54,625 nt of DNA from Pseudonocardia kujensis (GTDB lineage: Bacteria; Actinomycetota; Actinomycetes; Mycobacteriales; Pseudonocardiaceae): contig NZ_JAJSOK010000053.1 of the NCBI RefSeq assembly GCF_021283305.1, positions 1 through 54,625 on the forward strand. Reading direction: 5' to 3'. Below the pieces are notes generated by a model. That model did no database searches. It saw only the letters and a program-made list of their open reading frames with translations, and was not told the DNA's origin. A program made the translations under genes and the position numbers. Below are positions 17,408-28,700 of this stretch, piece by piece (the stretch's first letter is position 1; each line of letters opens with the position of its first letter).

Positions 17408-18675
17408 GCGGACACCTCCGGATCGATCGTCCGGGGGTCGTTGGTGACCCGCCACAGCGAGCCGACGACGCCGACCAGCAGCGCGGCGAGCACCACGCCG
17501 CCCAGGCCGTAGACGAACAGGGCGGTGTCGGGGTCGAACCAGCGGCCGAGCAGGCCGGCCAGGATCGAGCCCACCGAGGTCCCGACGACGACCTGGACCT
17601 GCCAGAGGCTGGAGATCCGGCCGCGCAGCGCGTCGGGTGTGTTCTGCTGCAGCACGGCGAAGCGCAGGATGTCGGTGAGCGCGCGGCCGAGTCCGTGCCC
17701 GGCCAGCGCGAGGAAGGCGACCACCGCGCCGCCGGCCACGCCGAGCACCGCGATCCCGGCGCTCATCAGGGCCACGGAGGCGAGCAGCGCGATCCCGCTG
17801 CGCCGGACGTGGCCGGTCCAGCCGCTGGTCAGCGAGCCGAGCAGCGCGCCGACGGCCGGCGCGCCGTAGAGCAGGCCGAGCACCTGCGGTCCGGCCCCGA
17901 GGGTCTGGTCGACGTAGGCGGGCAGCAGCACGGTGGGCCCGCTGACCAGCATGGTCAGCAGCCCGACCACGAGTACGGCCCGCACGACCCGGTGCCCGCC
18001 GGCGTAGCGCAGCCCGGTCGCGAGGGCCCGCAGCGGCTGCTCGTGGGTCTCCTCCGGCGCCGGCGACGGCCCGATGCCGCGGACCAGGCCGACCGTCAGC
18101 ACGGTGGCGACGGCGGCCACGAAGTAGGTGGTGGCGATCCCGCCGGACGCGATGATCACACCGGCGACCGCCGGGGACGCGATGGTCCCGAGGTCGGTGG
18201 TGAGTGCGGTGAGCGCCCCCGCCGCGGCGAGCTTGTCCCGCGGCACGATCGTGGGGATGACGGCCATCAGGGCGGTGCCGCTGACGCCGCCGGCGAGCCC
18301 GTCGGCCGCGGAGGCCACGTAGACCACCGCGAGCGACGGGTCCGGCAACAGGGCGTTCGCGCCGAGGACGGCGAAGGCGAGGCCGGCGGCGGACCGGGCC
18401 AGCTGGATGGTCCGTCGCCGTTCGAACCGGTCGACCAGCACGCCGCCGCCGAGGCTGCCCACGAACAGGCCGATACCCATCGCGGTCGCGACGCCGGCGA
18501 CGTGCAGCGAGGACCCGGTGAGCGCGTAGGTCTGCGCCGGGACCGCCACGACGAGCAGGCCGATCCCGAGCAGCGACACCAGCCGCGCGGCGAACGCGAA
18601 CCGGAACGGCCGGCTCGTCCGCAGCGGCCCGGGATCGATCAACAGGGTGTCGATCACCATCCCACCGAGTCTCAT
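17404..18675 (-). CDS. MFS siderophore exporter (EntS-like)
   Basis: The 423-residue protein is a 12-segment major facilitator resembling EntS: an N-terminal PFRFAFAARLVSLLGIGLL, the loop-2 motif GGGVLVDRFERRRT (GxxxDRxxRR), a cytoplasmic mid-loop around PSPAPEETHEQPLRAL, and a second six-helix half. EntS exports enterobactin; by analogy this one should export the finished siderophore. Position between the binding protein and entA supports this. It begins 3 bp after the binding-protein gene. The start may be ATG 18675 or the ATG five codons on. Confidence 0.9.
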   Translation of the reverse strand: MRLGGMVIDTLLIDPGPLRTSRPFRFAFAARLVSLLGIGLLVVAVPAQTYALTGSSLHVAGVATAMGIGLFVGSLGGGVLVDRFERRRTIQLARSAAGLAFAVLGANALLPDPSLAVVYVASAADGLAGGVSGTALMAVIPTIVPRDKLAAAGALTALTTDLGTIASPAVAGVIIASGGIATTYFVAAVATVLTVGLVRGIGPSPAPEETHEQPLRALATGLRYAGGHRVVRAVLVVGLLTMLVSGPTVLLPAYVDQTLGAGPQVLGLLYGAPAVGALLGSLTSGWTGHVRRSGIALLASVALMSAGIAVLGVAGGAVVAFLALAGHGLGRALTDILRFAVLQQNTPDALRGRISSLWQVQVVVGTSVGSILAGLLGRWFDPDTALFVYGLGGVVLAALLVGVVGSLWRVTNDPRTIDPEVSA

Positions 18676-18678
18676 GGG

Positions 18679-19707
18679 TCAGAACTCCTGGTCGATGGCG
18701 GTCAGGGTGGTCATGGCGCCGTCGAGGTCCGGCCGGTAGCTGGTGGCGGGGAGCTCGTGGACCTTGCCGGCGCGGAAGGCGGGGAGCGCCGCGTAGAGCG
18801 GGTCGGCCTTCAACTGGTCGACCGTGCGGCCGGACAGGTTGACCACGAACAGCTGCGGGGCGTCGGCGACCTTGCCCAGCAGCTCCGGGCTCACCTCGAA
18901 CGAGTCGCCGCTGCCGTAGAGCTGCGGGTTGCCGGCCTTGGCCAGCACGCCGTCCATCGTGAAGCCGAGCGCGGCGAGCTGCTGGGGCAGCGCGGCGGTC
19001 TCGGGGATCAGGTACGGCTTCTGGTTCGGCAGCGACAGCAGGATCGCGAACGGCTCGGCCGGCACCTGGATCGCGGCCTTGACCTGCTGGAGCTCGTCGT
19101 CGTAGCCCTGGACGAGCGCGTCGACGCGGTCACCGCGCCCGGCGGCGTCGGCGACCTGGCGCAGCTGCTGCTGCCAGTCCGCGGCCGACTGCGGCACGAG
19201 GACCGTGGGCGCGATCGCCTTGAGCGTGTCGTAGTTCTCCTTGGCCTGCACCGCGGTGATGCCCTGGCCGCCGCCGATGATCAGGTCCGGCCTGGCGGCC
19301 GCGACGGCCTCGATGTCGAGCTGCTCGCCCGCCGGCAGCTGCTGGGTGTTCGCCGCTCGCGCCTTGTCCGCCCAGGCCGGCGGGAAGCCGCCGTCGAGGT
19401 CGGTCACGCCGAGGACCCGGGTGTCCGTGGCGACGACGGGGGCGTCGACGGCGTAGAGGTAGCCGCCGAACCCGCCCGACAGGTTGACGATCCGTTGCGC
19501 CTGGGCGGGCACCTCGACCGGGCCCTGCTCGGTCTGGATCGTGCGCGGGCCGGCGGGCGCGGGGTTCGCCGGCTCCGTCGGGGTCGACGAGCAGCCGGCG
19601 AGCGCGAGCAGCGCGGCCAGCGCTGCCGTCGCGACTCCGGGGGCCGTGACGCGCCGGCGGCGGGGCGTCCGGGACAGCCTGGACATCGGTCCGTGGGGTC
19701 CTCTCAT
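18679..19707 (-). CDS. Siderophore-binding lipoprotein (FepB-like)
   Basis: The ~342-residue periplasmic-type iron-siderophore binding lipoprotein has a basic N-terminus (RTPRRRRV), a hydrophobic segment and the lipobox LLALAGCSS. The mature part has the helical-backbone fold blocks RIVNLSGGFGGYLYAVD, LDIEAVAAARPDLIIGG and DAPQLFVVNLSG. It should capture the ferric siderophore outside the cell for an ABC importer. No permease or ATPase gene is in the window, so the importer must be elsewhere. ATG 19707 overlaps the NRPS stop (ATGA); a second ATG at 19686 is also usable and gives a more typical signal peptide. Confidence 0.92.
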   Translation of the reverse strand: MRGPHGPMSRLSRTPRRRRVTAPGVATAALAALLALAGCSSTPTEPANPAPAGPRTIQTEQGPVEVPAQAQRIVNLSGGFGGYLYAVDAPVVATDTRVLGVTDLDGGFPPAWADKARAANTQQLPAGEQLDIEAVAAARPDLIIGGGQGITAVQAKENYDTLKAIAPTVLVPQSAADWQQQLRQVADAAGRGDRVDALVQGYDDELQQVKAAIQVPAEPFAILLSLPNQKPYLIPETAALPQQLAALGFTMDGVLAKAGNPQLYGSGDSFEVSPELLGKVADAPQLFVVNLSGRTVDQLKADPLYAALPAFRAGKVHELPATSYRPDLDGAMTTLTAIDQEF

Positions 19708-22700
19708 CAGGGCGACCCGGGGGTCGCGGGATCGGCGCCGACCGGGGTGGTCGACGCGGTGTCGGCAGCCGTGCCGTCGTCCCGTGACGACAGCGCGGCC
19801 GCGATCAGGGGCCCGGTGCGGGCCCACCCGGCCGGGGACACCAGCCCGGCGTGGTCGAGCGGGACCGGGTGCACGGTGAGGGCGCCGCTGCCGGGCATGC
19901 CCCGCCATGCCGCGGCGAGGGGACCCGGGTCCGTGGGATCGGTGGTCGCCGGGGCCCCGGCTCCTCCGGTCGCCTCGACGAGGAGGGCCGGGCCGCCGTA
20001 GCGCGCCGGCCGGGACGCCGCGCCGAGGCGCAGGCAGGTCGCGGTGGCCGCCCGGACGGCCGCACGCAGGTCGTCGCCGGCCTCGGCCGGCAGGTCCAGC
20101 TCGTCGACGGCGGCGTCGGCGTAGTCCGGCCCCGGCGGGCGGCTGTCGAGCAACCCCGTGAAGGCGACCCGCTCCCCCGCGGCCGCCAGCTGCGCGGCCA
20201 TCGCGTGGGCGACGGCGCCGCCGAACGAGTAGCCGAGCAGGTGGTACCGGCCGGCGGGCTGGATCTGCCGGACCGTGGCGACGTACCGAGCGGCCAGGTC
20301 GTCGACCGTCCGCTCGCGGAGCTCGGCACCCGACAGAGTCGGCAGCTGCAGGCCCAGCACCGGCCGGTCGCCCGGAAGGTGCGGGACGAGCCCGGCGAAG
20401 GGCCAGGCGAAGCCACCGGCCGGGTGCACGCAGAAGAGCGGTTCCCGGGCGCCGCCGGACCGCAGGGTCAGAACGTGCTCCCGGCCCGGCGGTGCCTCGG
20501 TGCCGGCGCCGAGCAGCGCCGCGAGCTCGGCGACCGTCGGGTGCGCCATCAGCGCCCCGACCCGGACCGCCTCTCCCAGGTCTCGCTCGATCGCGCCGGC
20601 CAGCCGCATCGCGGTGAGCGAGTCGCCGCCGAGGTCGAAGAAGGACTCCTCGGGGTCGACGGTGTCGTCGGCCAGACCCAGGACCTCGCCGACGAGCCGG
20701 CACAGCATCCGCTCGCGGTCGTCCTTCGGTGCGCGGGCGGCGGCCCGTGGCGGCGGTGCGGGCAGGGCCGCGCGGTCGAGCTTCCCGTTGGGCGTCAACG
20801 GCATCGAGGTGACCGACACGACGTCGGACGGCACGAGGTGAGCCGGCAGCGTCTCCCGCAGGGCGGCCCGGAGGTCGACCCCCCGGGCGATGCCGGCCTC
20901 GCCGATCACGTACCCGACGAGGCGGCCGTCCTTCACCGCGGCGGCCGCCCGGGTCACGCCCTCGCAGCGGGCCAGTGCGGCCTCGACCTCGCCGAGCTCG
21001 ATCCGGAAGCCGCGGACCTTGACCTGGCCGTCCGTGCGGCCGAGGTACTGCAGCTCGCCGTCGGGCCTGCGGCGGACCAGGTCGCCGGTGCGGTACATCC
21101 GCGTGCCGCTCCCGTAGGGATCCGCGACGAAGGACGCGGCGGTGAGGCCGGACCGCCCGAGGTAGCCGTGCGCGATGCCGTCGCCGGACAGGTACAGCTC
21201 GCCGACCCCGCCGGCCGGCACCTCGCGCAGACCGCTGTCCAGCACCCGGGCGCGGGCGTTGCGGACCGGGCGGCCCAGGCACGGCGTGGCGCTGCCCCGC
21301 ACGGGCGAGCCCATGGCGTTGATCGTGAACTCGGTGGGGCCGTAGAGGTCGTAGCCGTCGACGCCCTCCTGCTCGCGCAGCCGCGACCACAGCTCCGGCG
21401 GCACCGCCTCGCCGCCGAGCATGACGAGGGCGGAATGCCGCTCGCCGTCGAGCAGGCCGCCGGCGAGGAGCTCGCGGGCGTACGACGGCGTCACGTTGAC
21501 CACGTCGATGCCGACCGCGCGGTAGTGCCGCACGAGCGAGGCGGGGTCCAGCCGCGCCCGCTCGTCGACCACGTGCACCTCGTGCCCCGCGAGCAGCCAG
21601 AACAGCTCCTCCCAGGACATGTCGAAGGAGAAGGACACGGTGTGCGCGATCCGCAGCCGGTCGCGGCCCCGGGCGGTGGGTTCGAAGATCTCGGTGACGT
21701 GGTTGTGGTACATCGCGGTGAGCCCGCGGTGCCCCACGACGACGCCCTTCGGCCGGCCCGTCGAGCCCGACGTGTAGATCACGTACGCGGGCTGGTCCGG
21801 GTGCGTCGGCCCGGGGACCTCCCGGTCCGGGGCCGGGGCCCTGCCGTCGAGGACGGCGGCGACGTCCTCCAGCAGGACCTCGGGCACCCGGGCCGTCCCC
21901 GCGTCGGCCCGTGTGGTGACGACGAGCGCGGCGCCGGCGTCGGCGACCAGCTCGGCCCGCCGCACGGGCGGGTCGGCCAGGTCGAGCGGCAGGTAGGCCG
22001 CCCCGGTGCGCATCACCGCGAAGATCGCGACGACGTGGTCGGCGGTGCGCGGCAGGGCGAGGGCCACGGTCTCCCCCGGGCCGGCGCCGCGATCGGCCAG
22101 GACCTTCGCGAGGCGGGTCACCCGCTCGTCCATCGCGCGCGCGGTGTGCCGGGTGTCGCCGCACACGAGCGCGGTGGTGTCGGGCGTCGCGGCGGCCCGC
22201 TCCCGCAGCAGCGCGTCGACGCTGCCGCCGGGCTCGCCCGGCACCGGCACGGCGACGCGCGGCGGCGCGAACTCGACCGGGGTGCCGGCGGGCGGCACCG
22301 CCGTGTCGGCGACGCGCGCCTCCGGGTCCGTCAGCGCGTGGAGGACGGCGACCAGCCGGTCGAGGTGGGCGGCCGCGTCGGCGTCGGGCACGAGGTCCGG
22401 GCGGGACTCGATCGCGATCGCCAGCGTCTCGCCGTCGTCGCCGGCGGCCGGGTCGACGTCCAGCGTCAGGGCGTAGTGGGTGCCGTCGACGGCCTCGACG
22501 GCGCTGATCCCGTGCCGGGACAGCACCTCGCGGCGCTGCGTGGAGTTCCGCGGGGCGTTGCGGAAGACGTAGAGCGTGTCGAACAACGTCGGCTGACCGG
22601 CGGCCCGCTGCAGCCGGCCCAGCCCCAGGTGGTGGTGGGCGGTGAGCCGCCCGGCGTCGGCGAAGACCCGCCGCAGCAGGTCGGCGACCCGGTCGCCGGG

Positions 22701-25700
22701 CCGCACGGTCAACCGGATCGGGACCGTGTTGAGCAGCAGCCCCACCATCCGGTCCGCGTCGTCGACCTCCGCGGGCCGGCCGGACACGGTCGCGCCGAAC
22801 ACGACGTCGTCGAGCCCGGTCGCGCCGCGCAGCGCCAGGCCCCACGCGGTGGCCACGACCGTCGAGCGGGTGACGCCGAGCCGCGCTGCCAGGTCCCAGA
22901 GCGCCGTGGTGGTCTCCGCGTCGACCTCGACGTGGCGGCGGACCGGGAGCGGGGCACGTTCCACGGAGGCGGCCCGCCGCTCCCCCGCGACCAGGGTCGG
23001 CTGCGCCAGGCCCGCGAGGTAGGCCCGCCAGGCCGCCTCCGCCGCCGGCCGGTCCGCGGCGCCGGCCCAGTCCAGGTAGTCCCGGAAGTCCGCGGGCTCC
23101 GGCAGCTCCCGCCCCTCGTACAGGGCGAACAGCTCGCCGAGCAGCACCGTGATCGACCAGGCGTCGACCAGCAGGTGGTGCTGGGTGAACACCAGCCGGG
23201 CGCGGCCGTCGGGCAGGTGGGCCAGCAGCATGCGGACCTGCGGCGGCTCGGCCAGGTCGAAGCCCGCGGCGAACTCGCGCTCGTCGAGGCCTTCCAGCTC
23301 GGCCTCGTCCGCGAGGTGGACCTCGCGGAAGGGCATCGGCACCTCGGGCCCGACGACCTGGACCGGCTCGGTCCGGCCGGCGTGCGTGAAGCCCGCGCGC
23401 AGGTTGGGGTAGCGCCGCAACAGGGTGTCGGCCGCGGCCCGCAGCCGCGCGACGTCCGGCGTCCGCGCGAAGTCGAACCGCTGCTGCACCAGGTAGACGT
23501 CGGTGCCCGACGCGTCGAGCGTCGACTGGAAGTACATGCCCTCCTGCAGCGGCCCGAGCGGCAGCTCCCCCCAGTCCGGTCCGGTGTCCCGGGACCGGTG
23601 CGGCGTGCTCACCGCCGTCGCCGAGGCGGCCAGATCGGCGAGCGTATCCGTGGCGAAGACGTCCGCGACGGTCAGCCCGAGCCCGCGGGCGCGAGCCGCC
23701 GAGGCCAGCCGGACGGTGCTGATGCTGTCGCCTCCCAGGCCGAAGAACGTGTCGTCGGGTCCGGCGGCGGGCACGCCGAGGATCTCGGTGACGAGCTCGC
23801 ACAGCACACGTTCGGCCTCGGTGCGCGGCGCGCGACCGGCCGCGGCCACGACCGGCTCGGGCAGCGCCTTGCGATCGACCTTGCCGTTGGGGGTCAACGG
23901 CAGCGCGTCGAGCACGGTGACGACCTGCGGGACCATGTAGTCCGGCAGCAGCTGCGCGGCCCCGGCGCGCACCTTCGCGGGGTCGATCGCCGGCCCTGCC
24001 TCCGGCACCACGTACCCCAGCAGGCGGCCCGTCCCGGCGCCGTCCGCCCGCACGACGGCGGCGGCGCGCGCCACCCCGTCGACGGCCGCGAGCGCCCCCT
24101 CGACCTCTCCCAGCTCGATCCGGAAGCCACGGACCTTCACCTGGTCGTCGACCCGGCGGAGGAACTCGATCCGCCCGGCCCGGCGGCGCACGAGGTCGCC
24201 GGTCCGGTAGAGGCGCTCGCCGCCGGGTGCGGCGACGAACCGCGCCGCGGTCGTCCCCCGGCGGCCGAGGTACCCGCGGACCACCTGGGCGCCGCCGAGG
24301 TACAGCTCGCCGACGACGCCGTCCGGTACCGCGCGCAGGTCGTCGTCGAGGATCCGCACGTGGACGTCCGTCCACGGTGCGCCGATCGTGACCGGGTCGC
24401 CCGGGGCGAGGTCGGCGCTGGTCGCCCACACCGTGGCCTCGGTGGGGCCGTAGACGTTGCGCACCGAGGCGCACCGCGCGGTGAGGTCGGCCGCGAGAGC
24501 GGCGGGCAGCGCCTCGCCGCCCACGAGGGCGCGGACGCCGTTGAGCTGCGGGGCGTCCTCGTGCTCGGTCAGCGCCCGCCACAGGGACGGCGTGGCCTGC
24601 ACGACGGTGGCGCGCTCGATGCGAACGAGGTCGTGCAGGGCGTCCGGGTCGAGCACGGTGGCCCGGTCCGCCAGCACGACGGTCGCACCGGCGACGAGCG
24701 GCGCGAACAGCTCCAGCACTGCGATGTCGAACGACACGGTGGTCACCGCCACCAGCCGGTCTCCGGCGCGGACCCAGCCCCCGCCGACCACGGTCTCCAC
24801 GAACGCGGCCAGGTTGGCCGTGGTCACCATGACGCCCTTCGGACGCCCGGTGGACCCAGAGGTGTGGATGACGTAGGCGAGGTGGTCCCCCGGCGCGGGT
24901 GGCTCCGGGAGCTCCCCGACCACGGGTTCGTCCGTCTCGTCCGCCCGGATCGTGCCGGGGGCGTTGCGCGGCAACCGGTCCGCGACCTCCGCGCTGGTCA
25001 GCGTGGCGACCGGACGCGCGTCGTCGATCATGTACTCCAGGCGCTCGGCCGGGTAGTCGACGTCGAGCGGCAGGTACGCCGCACCCGTCCGAAGCACGGC
25101 CAGCAGCCCGACGACGAGCTCGGCCGAGCGCGGCAACGCCACCGCGACCACGGTCTCGGGTCCGGCGCCGGCGGCGTGCAGCCGGGCGGCGAGGGCGTCG
25201 ACGCGGGCGGCCAGCTCCCCGTAGGTCAGCGTGCGCCCGTCGGCGACCAGTGCGGGCGCCTCCGGGGTCCGGCGGGCCTGCGCCGCGAACCCGGCCGCGA
25301 CCCCCGCGGGTACCTCCGCCCGCCGGGGCGGGTCGGCGATCTCCGTGCGCGGCAACGTGATCGCACCGATCGGCGCCGTCGACGCCGCCAGAGCCTGCTC
25401 CAGGACGTGCACGAGTGCGTCGATCAGGAAGACGACGGTCGGCGCCTCGAACAGCTCCGCATCGGCGACCAGGCGCAGCGCCGCGCCCTCGTCGGACGCG
25501 TGCTCGTCGTCGACCAGCCAGACCGTGATGTCGAAGCGCGCGTCCTCGCGGACCGGGTCGACCGGCTCCAGCACCAGGTCGCCGAGGGGCCTCGGCGCGA
25601 CCCGGCCCTCGTGCGCGACGGCCGTCTGGAACAGCGGGTGCCGCGCCGTGCTGCGCGGCGGGGCGAGCAGCTCGACCAGCCGCTCGAAGGGCAGGTCCTG

Positions 25701-28700
25701 GTGGGCCAGCGCCTCGAGGGAGGTGTCGCGGACCCGGCCCAGCAGCTCGGTGAACGACGGCCGGCCGGACAGGTCGCAGCGCACCACCAGGGTGTTCACG
25801 AGGTAGCCGACGGTGTCGGTGAAGTCGTGCTCGTTCGGCCGGCCGGCGTCGACGCCGCGGCGCGCGACCGTGGACCCGAGCGGGACGTCCCGGCCCGCGC
25901 CGAGCAGGTTCCACGTCAGGGCGACCGCGGCCTGCAGCACCATCAGCGGGGTCACGTGGTGCTCGGCGCAGGCCCGCCTGATCGCGGCGCGGACGTGGGC
26001 AGGGAGCGGGCGGAGCAGGGCACGGCCGCGGTGGGCGGTCCGGGTCGGGCGCGGATGGTCGAACGGCAGGTCGAGCTCGACCGGCAGGCCGGCCAGCCGG
26101 TCCCGCCAGTACGCGGCCTGGCCGGCGAGGGCGTTCTCGGCGAGGAGCCGGCGTTCGCGGCGGGCGTGGTCGGCGTGGGTCGGTCCGGCCGGTACGAGCT
26201 CCGGCGCGGCACCGGCGGCCCGCGCGGTGTAGGCGCGGTCGAGATCGGCGAGCAGCGGCCGGATCGAGCCCTCGTCGATCGCGATGCGGTGCACCACGAG
26301 GACCAGCACGTGGTCCTGCGGCCCGGCCACGAGCAGCGTCGCGCGGGCCGGTGCGTCCCTCGTGACGTCGACGGGCCGGGCCTGGCAGGCCGCGATCGCG
26401 GTCTCCGTGGCGTCGGGGTCGACGGTGCGGACCTCGAGCGCGGCGGGTCCGGCGAGCAGGCGGGCGGTGGCGGCCCCGGCGGCGTCGGCCGGGTACACCG
26501 TGCGCAGGACCGGGTGCCGGTCCTGGACGTCCGCCCAGGCCGCGGCCAGGGCCCCGGTGTCGAGCGCCCCGCGGATCCGCGCCACGACCGGGACGTCGTA
26601 GGTGGTCGAGGTGCCCTCGAGCTGCTGCAGGAACCACAGCCGTTCCTGGGCGGGCGAGAGCGGGACCGCAGCGGGGTCGGCCTCCGGGAGACCCTGCTCG
26701 GCGCGGGTCGGGCGCACGTCGCCCGGTGCCGGGGCCTCCCGTACGGCGGGAGTGGTGCTCGCGGCCAGTCGCTGCTCGTCGACCTCCGCGAGCCCGGCGA
26801 GCGCCCGCGGCGTCGGCGCCTCGAACACCTGCGGGACGGTGAGTCGCACCCCGGTCCGGCGGAGGCGTCCGACCAGCCGCATCGCGGTGAGCGAATGCCC
26901 GCCGAGGGCGAAGAAGTCGTCGTCGGCGCCCACCGCGGGCACCTCCAGAACTGCCGCGGCGGCCTCCCGGATCGCGGTCAGGACCGCGCCGTACCGTCCC
27001 GCACCGGACGTCGTGCTGGTTCCACCCTGGACTTCGGACCCCGGTTCCGGATGCATTATGGTTCCATAACGCGTTCCCGACCCCGGTTCCGAACGCATTA
27101 TGGTTCCATAACGCGTTCCCGACCCCGGTTCCGAACGCATTGTGGTTCCATAACGCGTTCCCGAACCCGGTTCCGAACGCGTTGTGGTTCCATAACGCGC
27201 TTCCGACCCTGGTTCCGAACGCATTATGGTTCCATAACGCGTTCCCGACCCCGGTTCCGGACGCATTGTGGTTCCATAACGCGCTTCCGACCCCGGTTCC
27301 GGACGCATTATGGTTCCATAACGCAGCACCTCGCCGGCGGTTCGGTCCGGCCCGGTGAGCAGCCCGGCGAGGATCTCGGCGAGCCGGCCGGCCATCCGCT
27401 CCGCCCGGTCGGCGGGCACCGCACCGGGATCGTGGTCGAGGACCAGCTCCAGCCCGGCGCCCGGCGCCGTCGGCGGGGCGAGCAGCGTGAGCGGGTAGTG
27501 CGTGACGCCGCGGTGCGTGACCCCCTCGACCCGCAGCAGATCGCCCGCGGCCCGGGCCGGACCCGCCGGGAAGTTCTCGAACACCACCAGCGTGTCGAAC
27601 AGCTGCCCGCGGCCCGCCGCCCACTCGATCTCCGCGAGGCTCGCGTGCTCGACCTCCTGCATTGCGAACTGGGCCGCCTGCAGGTCGGCGAACTGGGCCA
27701 GCAGCGGTCGGTCCGGGCGCAGCGCGAGGCGTCCGGGGATGGTGTTGCTGAACAGCCCGACCATTTCCTCGACGCCCGGGAGGTCCGCCGGCCGGCCGGA
27801 CACGGTCGCACCGAACACGACGTCGTCGACCCCGGTGGTCTCGGCCAGCACGGCTGCCCACGAGCCCTGGACCAGCGTGTTCACGGTGAGCCCACGCTCG
27901 CGGCCGAGCGTGGCGAGGGCCGTGGCGGTCTCCGGGTCGATCGGCACGGCGAGCCGCATGCGCTCCTCCGACGGCGTGCCGGAGGCCACCAGGGTCGGCG
28001 CGCCGAGTCCGGCGAGCCGCTCCGCCCAGGCGGCCTGCTGCGCCGCACGGTCGCGGCCGGCGAGCCAGGCGAGGTAGGTCCGGTAGGGCGTCGGGGCGGG
28101 CAGGTGGTCGGCGCCGCGGTGGTAGAGCTCGAGCAGGTCCCGCAGCACGATCGGCGTCGACCAGCCGTCCGTGAGCAGGTGGTGCGCGTTGAGCACCAGC
28201 CGGTGCCGCTCGCCGGGCAGCCGGATCAGCAGGCCGCGCAGCAGCGGCGGCACGCGCACGTCGAACACGTGCGTTGCGGCCTCGTCCTCGAGCCGGTCGG
28301 CGGCCCGGGCGGCCGCGCGCTCCGGCAGCGCGGTCAGGTCCACCTCGCGCCACGGCAGCGCCACCGTGCGCGGGATCGCCTGCACCGGCCGGTCGAGCTC
28401 CTCGAAGTGGAACGCGGCGCGCAGGTTGGGGTGCCGCTCGAGGAGCCCCTCGACGGCGCCACGGAGCCGGTCGGCCTCCAGCGGGCCGGCGAGGTCGAAG
28501 CGGGCGGTGAGGGTGTAGACGTCCCGGACACCGTCGCGGACGGCGTGGAACAGCAGGCCCTCCTGCAGCGGGGACAGCAGGAGCAGCTCGGCGAGCGGGC
28601 CGTGCGCCGCCTCCAGCGCGTCCAGGCCGTCCTGGTCGACGCCGGTTCCCGGGCAGTCCGACGGCGTCAGGCCGCCGGGCGCGAGGGCGGCGTGCGCCGC

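Noticed and set aside
27030..27323. The 42-bp repeats considered as a CRISPR array
   Set aside because: Units abut without unique spacers, they are palindromic and in frame in an NRPS gene, and no cas genes are near.
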